From: CAYRGS01 sp964423875
Lineage (GTDB): Bacteria > UBA8248 > JACPRG01 > G963555815
DNA length: 40,568 nt
Direction: 5' to 3'
Assembly: GCA_964423875.1 (NCBI GenBank)
Contig: CAYRGS010000020.1
Coordinates: 1 to 40,568, forward strand
Shown here: piece by piece, positions 33,457 through 40,568 of the stretch
How positions within the stretch are numbered: position 1 is the stretch's first letter
Layout: every line of letters starts with the position of its first letter
The notes under the pieces: model-generated
Seen by the model: the letters and a program-made list of their open reading frames with translations, nothing else
Databases searched by the model: none
What the model was told of the DNA's origin: nothing
Translations under genes and position numbers: made by a program

Positions 33457-33937
33457 TGATCCTTCTCCTCGTCCGAATTCCCCCCTCCACCCCGGTGAAC
33501 ACACCGGCGTGTATGCGAGACGAGCTTTTGTTCGCTTGCCCTCTCCGGGGCTTGTCTCCCGATTGTGTCGGACCGATTCGAGCCGCCCATGTTAGCAGGC
33601 CGGATCTGACCGGACAACGCGTTGTCTGGGCTCAAGGCATTTGAAACGCCGGACCTGTTTGGTCGAACTTCCCCAGGGCTGGGCGGGCAACAGGCAGTCC
33701 AGGACGCCATTGGGACGGTCGAATCCGACCTTGGGCGGAGGGATGCGCAAGGACGGACGGGAGGGCGGAGGGTGCTCTGCGATTATTGTCTGGTTCTGAG
33801 GGGAGGGCCATCGCCGAGGGTGGGCCGGGCAGGGGCGGGAGGGAACGCGGCCCTGCTCAAGCGCCCGCGGCGCGATGGAAGAACCGGCCCTTTTCGTTGC
33901 GAAGCCCGGGAGAGGATGCTAAATTCAGGTGTCTCAA
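33457..33937. other. Non-coding region between the dioxygenase gene and tRNA-Ala
   Basis: About 480 bases where I see no protein-coding gene. The right end holds the tRNA promoter at 33897-33925. Confidence 0.5.
33897..33925 (+). promoter_or_regulatory. Promoter for tRNA-Ala
   Basis: TTGCGA (33897-33902), a 17-base spacer and TAAATT (33920-33925), ending 12 bases before the first tRNA base, a typical layout for a tRNA promoter. Confidence 0.65.
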
Positions 33938-34013
33938 GGGGCTGTAGCTCAGCTGGGAGAGCGCATGACTGGCAGTCATGAGGTCTGGGGTTCGACCCCC
34001 CACAGCTCCACCA
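33938..34013 (+). tRNA. tRNA-Ala(GGC)
   Basis: The 76-base cloverleaf is complete. The acceptor arm GGGGCTG pairs with CAGCTCC (one G-U pair). The D arm carries AGCTGGGAGAG. The anticodon loop CTGGCAG gives anticodon GGC for GCC codons. The T loop is TTCGACC and CCA is encoded. A terminator hairpin follows at 34022-34057. Paired GTGTCC repeats begin 49 bases downstream, and they mark this tRNA as a possible integration site. Confidence 0.97.
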
Positions 34014-34021
34014 AATATTTC

Positions 34022-34057
34022 AAGGGGTTGCGGAGATACCCGCAGCCCCTTTCTTTT
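34022..34057 (+). terminator. Terminator after tRNA-Ala
   Basis: AAGGGGTTGCGG (34022-34033) pairs with CCGCAGCCCCTT (34040-34051), including one G-U pair, and is followed by a T-rich run (TTCTTTT). Confidence 0.8.
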
Positions 34058-34061
34058 GCAA

Positions 34062-34078
34062 GTGTCCATAATGTGTCC
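34062..34078 (+). repeat. Paired GTGTCC motif next to tRNA-Ala
   Basis: GTGTCCATAATGTGTCC repeats GTGTCC with a five-base spacer. A close copy, inverted (GTGTCC-ATATAG-GTGTCC on the minus strand), lies at 35422-35439. These paired motifs beside tRNA sites look like recombinase binding sites. Confidence 0.6.
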
Positions 34079-34368
34079 AAACAGACCCTGGAAATTCCCC
34101 GTTTTCACGTTTTGTGAGATTGTCCGGGAACCCTGGCATCCATGATTCTCAATTGCCTTTCGTCCTCTTGCCCAAACAGAGGTAACCCATCGCTTGGATG
34201 GAGGGATAACTGAAAAAGTATAAGCCCCTTCTGCCCGGGAAAGAAGCTTGAGAAATTAGCCAAAGTCGGACCACTAGAGCAGTTTCATGTCCTCCGGGCA
34301 CCTGACTAATAAGCGAGAATTTTGTTTTTTCGATCACACCGTCAAAATCCTAAACATACTGTCCGCTC

Positions 34369-35151
34369 TCAGCCAATGCCGTATCCCCTCGCCCAGCCAA
34401 GGCCCTCAACCGTTCCAACCCGAGGGTGATACTCGGCTCCGACCCATCCATCGAAGCCGAGTTCATCGAGTAGTTCGAACAGGTAGGGGTATTTGATCTC
34501 ACCGAAGTCCGGCTCATGGCGGCCTGGAACGCCCGCTATGTGAATGTGGCCAATCCGGTCGATGTGTTCGCGAAGGGTCTTGGCCAGGTTTCCCTCTGCG
34601 ATCTGGGCATGATAGATGTCGTAGAGGAGAAACAGATTGTCTGCTCCCACACGGTCAATGACCTCCAACGCCTCGTCCGTGCGCGATAGAAAGTATCCGG
34701 GAACACCGTGTTGGTTGATGGGCTCGATTAGAAGTCGAAGGCCGAGCTTCACCAACGCGCCCGTTGCCCACCGAAGGTTTTCGACATAGGCTTTCAGGCA
34801 TGCGTCACGTGTCACGCTCGGGGGGCGGACACCCGCCAAGTTGATGATGGACGGACAGCCGAGGGCGAGGGTCGCCTCGATTGCGCTTTGCAAGCACTTC
34901 TGAAACTCGGTTTCCCGGCCCGGCAAGATGGCAACACCATCTTTTGCAGCGTCCGATGTCGCGGACGAGAAGCTGTGCTTGACCAGCTTGACATCTGCCT
35001 CCTCCAACCGTTTCCGGATAACTTCCGTTGAATGGCCCTCGGCGGATTGGAATTCCACGCCTTTGAACCCAGCATCGGCGGCAGCTCGAAATCGATCGAG
35101 AAAATCTACCTCGTTGAACATCATCGTTAGATCGGCCGAGAACTTCGGCAT
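34369..35151 (-). CDS. Hydroxypyruvate isomerase-like protein (TIM-barrel sugar isomerase family)
   Basis: This 260-residue protein matches the Hyi type of xylose-isomerase-like TIM barrels. MPKFSADLTMMFNEVDFLDR and FRAAADAGFKGVEFQSAEGH open the barrel. Metal-site carboxylates and histidines appear in LIEPINQHGVPGYFL, LLYDIYHAQIAEGN, IGHIHIAGVPGRHEP and FDGWVGAEYHPR. Family members interconvert hydroxypyruvate and tartronate semialdehyde, or act on related keto sugars. The ATG at 35151 has GAGAG before it. It lies between two tRNA-related sites, alone on its strand, so its context is accessory. The exact substrate is inference from the family. Confidence 0.87.
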   Translation of the reverse strand: MPKFSADLTMMFNEVDFLDRFRAAADAGFKGVEFQSAEGHSTEVIRKRLEEADVKLVKHSFSSATSDAAKDGVAILPGRETEFQKCLQSAIEATLALGCPSIINLAGVRPPSVTRDACLKAYVENLRWATGALVKLGLRLLIEPINQHGVPGYFLSRTDEALEVIDRVGADNLFLLYDIYHAQIAEGNLAKTLREHIDRIGHIHIAGVPGRHEPDFGEIKYPYLFELLDELGFDGWVGAEYHPRVGTVEGLGWARGYGIG

Positions 35152-35252
35152 TTTTTACTCTCTGTGGCCACTTAGAGATCGTAACCAACGGACAGTTCAC
35201 GGACAATTTCAAAAAAAGGGCCACGGCAACCACCGTAACCATTTGATATATA

Positions 35253-35297
35253 TGGTAGTGTGGGCAGGATTCGAACCTGCGACCTTTGTGTTATGAG
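35253..35297 (-). other. 3' fragment of a tRNA with CAT anticodon (likely attachment site scar)
   Basis: Minus-strand 45 bases run from the anticodon loop CTCATAA through a normal variable region, the T arm GCAGG-TTCGAAT-CCTGC, acceptor CCACACT and ACCA. The bases before the loop do not pair with the remaining anticodon stem, and no matching 5' acceptor (AGTGTGG) is near. So it is a true 3' half, not a tRNA gene. Tyrosine recombinases use exactly this part of tRNA genes. The orientation puts the inserted DNA to the right, in the UbiD direction. Confidence 0.8.
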
Positions 35298-35421
35298 GGC
35301 GATTTGACGGGTTTCTGAAACCCCGTGGTATTCCTTTAAAAGCCAATAACGCCAATGGTTCACAACCATTTTGAGGTTGGGATGGAGTGACATTGTATCA
35401 CACTGATTTGGGAGGGGTTGT

Positions 35422-35439
35422 GGACACCTATATGGACAC
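35422..35439 (-). repeat. Paired GTGTCC motif near the tRNA fragment
   Basis: On the minus strand GTGTCC-ATATAG-GTGTCC, 125 bases on the inner side of the tRNA fragment. It matches the pair beside tRNA-Ala at 34062-34078 apart from spacer length (6 versus 5). Confidence 0.6.
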
Positions 35440-35561
35440 CTATTTGGGTCCCCTATTTTTGGCACAGCGAGTGGGCGGGTCCCCCTAGCGTCGCGCTTCA
35501 TATATATATGGGATTGGCGCTATGAACGGAGGAACAAAAGGGCGAAAGGGCAAAGGGTAAT

Positions 35562-35705
35562 TTAAGGAGCCTTGGCGCAACGAAAACCCACGAAGTTGAA
35601 CGAGTAGTCCGGCCGGTACCTGTACCGATTCGCCGCGCTACCACCCCATCGGCATTTCCGATTGGGTCTCTCCTTCAGGGCCGGACAATCTTCCACACTT
35701 CTCGC
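35562..35705 (-). pseudogene. C-terminal remnant of a formylglycine-generating-enzyme (SUMF1) domain protein
   Basis: A 47-codon minus-strand frame ends in RWGGSAANRYRYRPDYSFNF followed by VGFRCAKAP and a stop. This is the closing segment of the SUMF1/FGE-sulfatase fold (Arg-x-Gly-Gly-Ser, Arg-x-Arg, then Val-Gly-Phe-Arg-Cys-Ala). Upstream the frame is stopped at 35706-35708 and no other part of the domain is recognisable. It is too short to be functional and probably marks a deletion boundary. The match is by eye. Confidence 0.65.
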
Positions 35706-35816
35706 TTAAGTCCGACGGGTTTGACGAAGCCGGCCTTGATGTGAGAAGAAAGCAAAGTCTCCTTAGCAAAAACGGGAGTTTCTGATAGCTTCCTAAACTG
35801 AATAGGAGCTTGTAAT

Positions 35817-37250
35817 GTGGCAAAGGACTTAAGGACGTTTATCAATCAGGTGCTGAAGACGCAGCCAGAGGGCATCCGTCGGGTCACACGGAAGGTCAGC
35901 CCCCAGTTTGAGATCTCGGCCATTCTTCGGAAGTTGCAACGGCAAGGAGAGAACCCCCTTGTCATCTTCGAACGAGTGGAAGGGTCGGACACCCCAGTCG
36001 TCACGAATGTTATCTCCGAGAACAAGAGAGTGAGCCTAGCCCTGGAGGTACCGGAGGAGGAAGCTCTCCGGACCTTCATCCAGCGCGAGGAAAACCGGAT
36101 TTCTCCAAAGACGGTGAAAGATGGCCCTGTGAAGGAGCGGGTCTTCACCGGCAACCAGGTGGACCTCTACCAGCTACCCATTCTGACCCAGTGTGAGAAA
36201 GATGGTGGCGCATTTGTAACGGCAGGTGTGACCATCGCTCGCAATCCGGACACTGGAGCTTTTAACTCCGGCACTTACCGCCAAATGGTCCATGAAAAGA
36301 ACATTCTGGGGATTGCCATCGGCGGTCATGCTCACCTCGGAAATTGCCTTCGGAAGATGGAGAGTCAAGGCAAGGGACTGCCCGTGGTCACCTACATCGG
36401 TCACCATCCGCTGTACATGCTGGGAAGTCAGTCCCGGGTCCCCTTTGGAGAGGATGAAATGGCGGTGATCGGGGGTTTAATAGAAGAGCCAGTTGAACTG
36501 ATCGCCTGTGAAACAGTGGACCTGATGGTTCCGGCCCATGCAGAGATTGCCATAGAAGGATTCATTCGACCGAACGAGCGACGGTGGGAGGGGCCCTTTG
36601 GGGAGTACACCCAGTATTACGGATACGCACGAAACAGTCCGGTTTTCGAGGTCACAGCCATTACCCATAGGGAAAAGCCGTATTACCAGGACATCTTTAG
36701 CGTGGGTCCCGAGCATCACCTGTCAACACGGCTTGGGCGCGAGGCCGTTTTATATCAAAAGGTGCGGGCCAGTTGCCCGTCGGTCCTGGAAGTCTCGATG
36801 CCGCTTTCGGGAATGTGTCGGCTGGCAGCCTACGTCCAGATTGACAAGCAATACGATGGAGAGGCGAAAATGGCGGCGCTGGCGGCCTTGGCATCAGATG
36901 TCTTTGTCAAGTTTGCAGTTATCGTGGATAAGGATGTCAACGTCCGAAATGAGGAAGAGGTCCTCTGGGCCGTGGCCACACGGACACAGCCCGACCAGGA
37001 CACCTTCTTTGTCCCGCATTGTATCGGGTCCCGCCTGGATCCTTCCGGTTATTCGGTGTGGAGCCGACAACAACGAAACGGGATGAACACCAAATGGGCC
37101 ATTGATGCAACAAAACCCGTTGAAGCTCCGTTTGAGGAATTGGCCGATGTGCCCAAGGATGTCTTAGACCGTATCGACTTGGAGGATTACTTCAGCGGTC
37201 AACAGGAGGCACGCCGGAGCAGTGGATCAGGAAGGGCAAGCACGCATTGA
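35817..37250 (+). CDS. UbiD-family decarboxylase (prenylated-FMN dependent)
   Basis: This 477-residue enzyme family reversibly decarboxylates aromatic or unsaturated acids with prenyl-FMN. Key residues are present: N150 and R155 in NSGTYRQMV, and E258 and E263 in RRWEGPFGEYTQYYG, giving the E-R-E catalytic set with Asn/Arg binding the cofactor phosphate and metal. HHPLYMLGSQ is another family motif. It starts at a GTG with TAGGAG before it. No ubiX prenyltransferase is nearby. The last 15 or so codons (from about 37208) are read from an IS1380-type transposase remnant in another frame, so the natural C-terminus, near DLEDYFSG, was replaced by unrelated residues. The active site is upstream and intact. 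It may work with the molybdenum enzyme that follows. Confidence 0.93.
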   Translation: MAKDLRTFINQVLKTQPEGIRRVTRKVSPQFEISAILRKLQRQGENPLVIFERVEGSDTPVVTNVISENKRVSLALEVPEEEALRTFIQREENRISPKTVKDGPVKERVFTGNQVDLYQLPILTQCEKDGGAFVTAGVTIARNPDTGAFNSGTYRQMVHEKNILGIAIGGHAHLGNCLRKMESQGKGLPVVTYIGHHPLYMLGSQSRVPFGEDEMAVIGGLIEEPVELIACETVDLMVPAHAEIAIEGFIRPNERRWEGPFGEYTQYYGYARNSPVFEVTAITHREKPYYQDIFSVGPEHHLSTRLGREAVLYQKVRASCPSVLEVSMPLSGMCRLAAYVQIDKQYDGEAKMAALAALASDVFVKFAVIVDKDVNVRNEEEVLWAVATRTQPDQDTFFVPHCIGSRLDPSGYSVWSRQQRNGMNTKWAIDATKPVEAPFEELADVPKDVLDRIDLEDYFSGQQEARRSSGSGRASTH

Positions 37251-37536
37251 ACTGGACGCGGCTGTCGCGCCACGGATATGGAGACAACCAGGTTCGCCTG
37301 CAATTGTTTGCCTTGGCCTACAACCTGGCCGCCTTCCTACGGCGGCTGGCGTCGCTCAGGGCGGTGAAGCACTGGTCGCTGACAAACGCTTCGGGAGTAT
37401 TTGATCAAGATCGGGGCCAAGGTGGTTACCCACGCCCGGTACGTTACCTTCCAGATGGCCGAGGTCGCAGCATCCAAAGAAAGGGTTCGCCATCATCCTG
37501 GACCGGATAAGCCAGCTGCGCCCAGTGCCCGCCTAA
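37208..37536 (+). pseudogene. IS1380-family transposase C-terminal remnant
   Basis: Reading in shifting frames gives the family's closing segments in order: GTPEQWIRKGKHALNWTRLS, then DNQVRLQLFALAYNL and AVKHWSLT (frame of 37208). A frameshift leads to YLIKIGAKVVTHARYVTFQM (about 37393-37453) and a second to ILDRISQLRPVPA before the TAA at 37534-37536. The element is decayed and the catalytic part is missing. Its left part is inside the ubiD reading frame. This is a motif match by memory of the family. Confidence 0.75.
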
Positions 37537-38044
37537 TGGCTCCCTCCCTGGTCCGAGGGTAGGAAAAGGGCAAATTTTATTTCTCAGGTTGCCCAGTGCT
37601 AAAGGGTCACCGATACGGAAAACCGTGTTCGGTCAATGGCCGATGGCGGTCAACCCGCACTTGTGTGGGCTTTGGGAATCTTTTGACAGGGCCATTGGAA
37701 GGGGTTGAAATGTATTCAAGTGGGGATCTAAAATGAAAGGGCATTTTCGCAGGTAGAAATGGGAAATGCCGGTGTTATGTTTCCCGGTTTTGTCAATTTG
37801 TTTCGTTGAATCGCAAAACGGCCGTTCGGTATTTCAACGGCGAAGATTGGGTCGCCATCAGGGGAGAGGGACACAATTCCTTGTGACCCAGGTGGGGATA
37901 TCGCCTCTCGCTTCGGCGTGGCACAGCGGAGCCGCAGACGGTTACGAATCTGATAGCTTGGGTAGAGTAGTGGGCCGAATTGCTGATATCGGAACCAGAT
38001 CCTTTTGGGGACCGGTACCAGACCTGCAATGATGGGGAAACCTC
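37537..38044. other. Non-coding region between IS remnant and molybdenum oxidoreductase
   Basis: About 500 bases with no gene I can support. It is more AT-rich than the surrounding genes. Short frames here are not protein-like. It ends with a ribosome site GGGGAAAC before the ATG at 38045. Confidence 0.5.
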
Positions 38045-40568
38045 ATGGTTGGCACGCTGGAAAGCAAGGTTGCGCCTGAGGCGAAAAAGATGGAAGAGAG
38101 TTGGGTGCGTTCGACCTGCATCATTTGTCTCAACCGGTGCGGCATCCTGGCTCATCGCACCGAGGATGGCTACGTCGACAAAATCGTTGGTGACCCGGAA
38201 AACCCTCACAACGAAGGGAAAACCTGCGCCAAGGGCAACGCGGGGATGGAAGGGCTTGCCCCCGAGGTCAGGGTGACAACCCCTCTTCGCAGGACCAACC
38301 CGAATCGGGGCGTTGGAGTCGACCCCGGCTTCGAACCCATTTCATGGGATGAGGCCCTGGACGAGATTGCCAAACGCCTCAAGGAGACGCGCGAGGAGGA
38401 CCCCCTTCGCATGCTGTTCTGCACGTTCGACGCCTTCCAAATGCGGGGTCCCCTCCTCGGCTCTTTCGTTACTGCCTTCGGAACGCCCCAGTACAGCGCG
38501 GCGTCGGCTCAAGTCTTCTGCGGCAACAACGTCCATGGCATTCACTCCATGTCGCAGAATGCCTTTGAGGCCAATCCGGATGCTCATTACACCGAGTACA
38601 TCATCCATTTCGGCTCTCAATTCGGGTCGGTCGTTCACTACGACACGATGAAAAGCACCAGGGAGTTGGCGGGAAAACGGCCCGGCAAGTTGAAGCAAGT
38701 GGTCGTGGACCCTGTGTGCGGTCCTGCTGCGTCCAGGGCCGAGGAGTGGGTTCCCATCCGCCCCGGGACCGATGCCGCCCTGATCCTCGGCATGGTCAAC
38801 CAGATGGTCAACGAGAATGGGCACTACGATGGACCATTTCTCAAAAAGTATACGAACTCCCCTTACCTGATCGGAGAGAACGAATTCTACGTCCGCGATC
38901 CTGAAACCCTAAAGCCCCTGGTCTGGGATTCGCAGTCCAATTCGGTAAAGCCGTTTGACGCTGACGTGGGCGATTACGCCCTAGAGGGGCATTACGAAGT
39001 CCACGGGAAGCGCGCCAAGACGGCGTTTCAAGCGCTCAAAGAGCACGTGGCCCGCTATACGCCCGAGTTTGTCGAGGAGGTGACGACGGTTCCCCGGGAA
39101 ACGGTTCTCCGTCTCGCCCGAGAGTATGGGGAAGCCGCCCGGATCGGTGAGACCATTAAGATAGACGGCGTCGAGCTACCTTTCCGTCCCGCCACTGTGA
39201 CCTGGTACCGGGGGTTGTCGGCCCACAAGCATTCCTTCCTTTCTGGGCTGGCCATCAACCTTCTCCCGACCTTGGTCGGGGGCCACGACATCCCGGGAGG
39301 TCTTTTGGGCGATCCCTATTCCACTCGGGGCAAGGCGGCCTTCGGCCGGAATTATCGATGCTCGACCAGTCCGGATGGGCACATCATCCCGGGAGTTACC
39401 GGCCGAATGGGCGGAGGACGTGTCGGGGGTTGTTATCCGCCACGGAAGACCCAACCGCCCCTCACGCCGGAGATGTTCGAGTTGATGCCTGTTGGTCCCT
39501 TCGCGTTCATCTTCTACCTGCTGACCTCTGAAAAGGAGGACGTCTACAAACCTCCTCCATTCCCCAAAATTTTGATCCAATATCACTCCAACTTGGCCAA
39601 AACGTCGGGGCCGCCCGATATAGTCGAGCGGTTTCTCAAGCGCATCCCCTTTATCGTCTCGATCGTCCGGCGGATGGAAGAGACAGCCGAGTTCGCCGAT
39701 ATTGTTCTTCCCGACCTTCATCATCTGGAGCGTCTGGTCCCGTTCGTCTACAACAGCTACGGTGCCGGCGAAGGCCGCATCACGACTTACGGCGCAAAGC
39801 CCGTGGTCCATCCCCCCTTCGATCACCCCTTCGAAGGGGAGTATGTGGACGTCATGCAGATCTTTCTGGAGCTGGCCAAGAGGGTCGGATTCTTAAGCGA
39901 CTATTACGAAGTCGTCAACGCCATCGCGGGACTCAAAGACGAAAACCGTTTGGATCTGGACCGGGAGTACACCTATCCGGAGATTGTGGATCGCCTGCTC
40001 AAGAACGAGTTGGGACCGGACAAGGGTCTGGAGTGGTTTCTGGAGGATGGTCTTTGGACGGAGGAGAAGTCAGTCGAGGAGAAATACCCGAGACCCTTCG
40101 TGGAGGGTAGAACCCATANNNNNNNNNNTCTACTACGAGTTTATGAAACACGCGGGCGAGGATGTTCGAAAGGTGACCCAGGATTTGGGAATCCCGTGGG
40201 ATACACAGGATTACCAGGTCCTGCCCGACTGGAAACCGGGGCCCTCCTTTCAACGCGAGGCACCTTACGACTTGATCGTCATCAACATGAAGGTTCCCAA
40301 TCACGCCCTTTCCCACACCCATAAGAACCCCCTGCTTTTATCGCTTTCCGCCCGCCACAACGATCTCCGGACGGTGTGGATCAACGCCCGGACTGCCGCA
40401 GAGCGGAACCTTGCCGATGGAGATCGAGTTGTTATCGAGACATATAAAGGTAGACAACAAAGGGCCACAGCAAAGGTTACGGAGTTGATTCACCCCGAGG
40501 TTCTGGCAACGCAAGGTTGCGGCGGAGGCTGGATGGATCCCGTCACAAAGGAAGAAGTCAATTTCAAC
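38045..40568 (+). CDS. Molybdopterin oxidoreductase, DMSO-reductase family, catalytic subunit (gap inside, 3' end outside)
   Basis: The protein starts with a cytoplasmic-looking N-terminus and a [4Fe-4S] motif C25-x2-C28-x3-C32-x28-C61 (CIICLNRC, then CAKGNAG). The molybdenum-ligand position is probably C159 in SAQVFCGNNVHG, and FGSQFGSVVHYDTMKSTREL follows in the molybdopterin-binding core. After the 10-N gap (40119-40128) the frame continues in another phase with VWINARTAAERNLADGDRVV and VLATQGCGGGW, the molybdopterin dinucleotide-binding C-terminal domain, and runs off the edge. There is no twin-arginine signal, so it should be cytoplasmic. It lies 800 bases after ubiD on the same strand. 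It may act on an aromatic or other acid in the same pathway; the substrate is unknown. Confidence 0.93.
40119..40128. other. Assembly gap (10 N) inside the molybdenum oxidoreductase gene
   Basis: Reading frame changes across the gap by one base relative to a ten-base gap, so the real missing length should be a multiple of three. Both sides belong to the same gene by sequence. Confidence 0.95.

Larger units (their letters stand above)
34014..34368. other. Non-coding region after tRNA-Ala
   Basis: About 350 bases with a terminator (34022-34057) and the repeat pair GTGTCC-N5-GTGTCC (34062-34078). Beyond these I see only short broken frames. One of them (34213-34301, plus strand) would read as a protein tail if a one-base frameshift were allowed, so a decayed gene is possible. 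Confidence 0.5.

Noticed and set aside
35172..35296. Short frame ending WAGFEPATFVL on the plus strand
   Set aside because: This peptide type is a known by-product of reading across a tRNA T arm on the other strand. It helped find the tRNA fragment but is not a gene.
35253..35330. A complete tRNA-Met gene on the minus strand
   Set aside because: No 5' acceptor or D arm is present, and the anticodon stem does not pair. Only the 3' half exists.

Overview
The window is GC-rich DNA from a Gram-negative bacterium. It carries an RND efflux pair, two lipoproteins, a Rieske/cytochrome b complex with an eight-heme cytochrome c, and the gene order folD-xseA-xseB-ispA-dxs-tlyA. That mix fits a deltaproteobacterial-type or related environmental lineage, possibly a metagenome assembly. 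The lineage is inference. Three runs of N (9794-9803, 18141-18240, 40119-40128) look like scaffold joins, so reading frames across them cannot be trusted.

Region 1 (1-8400, minus strand) is housekeeping. A sigma70-like promoter at 6409-6438 precedes folD, xseA, xseB, ispA, dxs and tlyA, a cluster for one-carbon, DNA-repair, isoprenoid and rRNA-methylation functions. A membrane sensor histidine kinase without an adjacent regulator lies upstream. Region 2 (8400-10250) holds two unrecognised minus-strand genes separated by a clear terminator, a 51-bp AT-rich interrupted palindrome, and a STAS protein lacking the phosphorylatable serine.

Region 3 (10240-18810) holds an RND adaptor/permease pair, then two related secreted proteins. 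The first is only a prodomain. The second is prodomain plus zinc metallopeptidase plus FG-GAP repeats, interrupted by an assembly gap inside near-identical repeats and closed by a terminator. Region 4 (19050-24650) holds a GNAT acetyltransferase behind a good promoter, a PaaA/BoxB-type diiron protein, a luciferase-like flavin oxidoreductase, a 326-bp MITE-like element, an MDR quinone oxidoreductase and an unknown acidic protein.

Region 5 (24766-32270) holds an NtrC-type regulator, a coiled-coil lipoprotein and, on the plus strand behind a near-consensus promoter, a quinol-oxidising complex. This complex has a Rieske protein, a b6-type split cytochrome b, and a 902-residue protein with an N-terminal anchor, a coiled coil, eight CxxCH motifs and an Asp/Glu tail. 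It is the most unusual intact system here.

Region 6 (32500-40568) looks accessory. It has an extradiol dioxygenase, an intact tRNA-Ala(GGC), a hydroxypyruvate-isomerase-like gene, a 45-nt 3' fragment of a CAT-anticodon tRNA (a typical integration scar), paired GTGTCC repeats, a remnant of a formylglycine-generating-enzyme domain, a UbiD decarboxylase whose 3' end runs into an IS1380-type transposase remnant, and a molybdopterin oxidoreductase that runs off the right edge. I read this as the left end of a mobile catabolic island.
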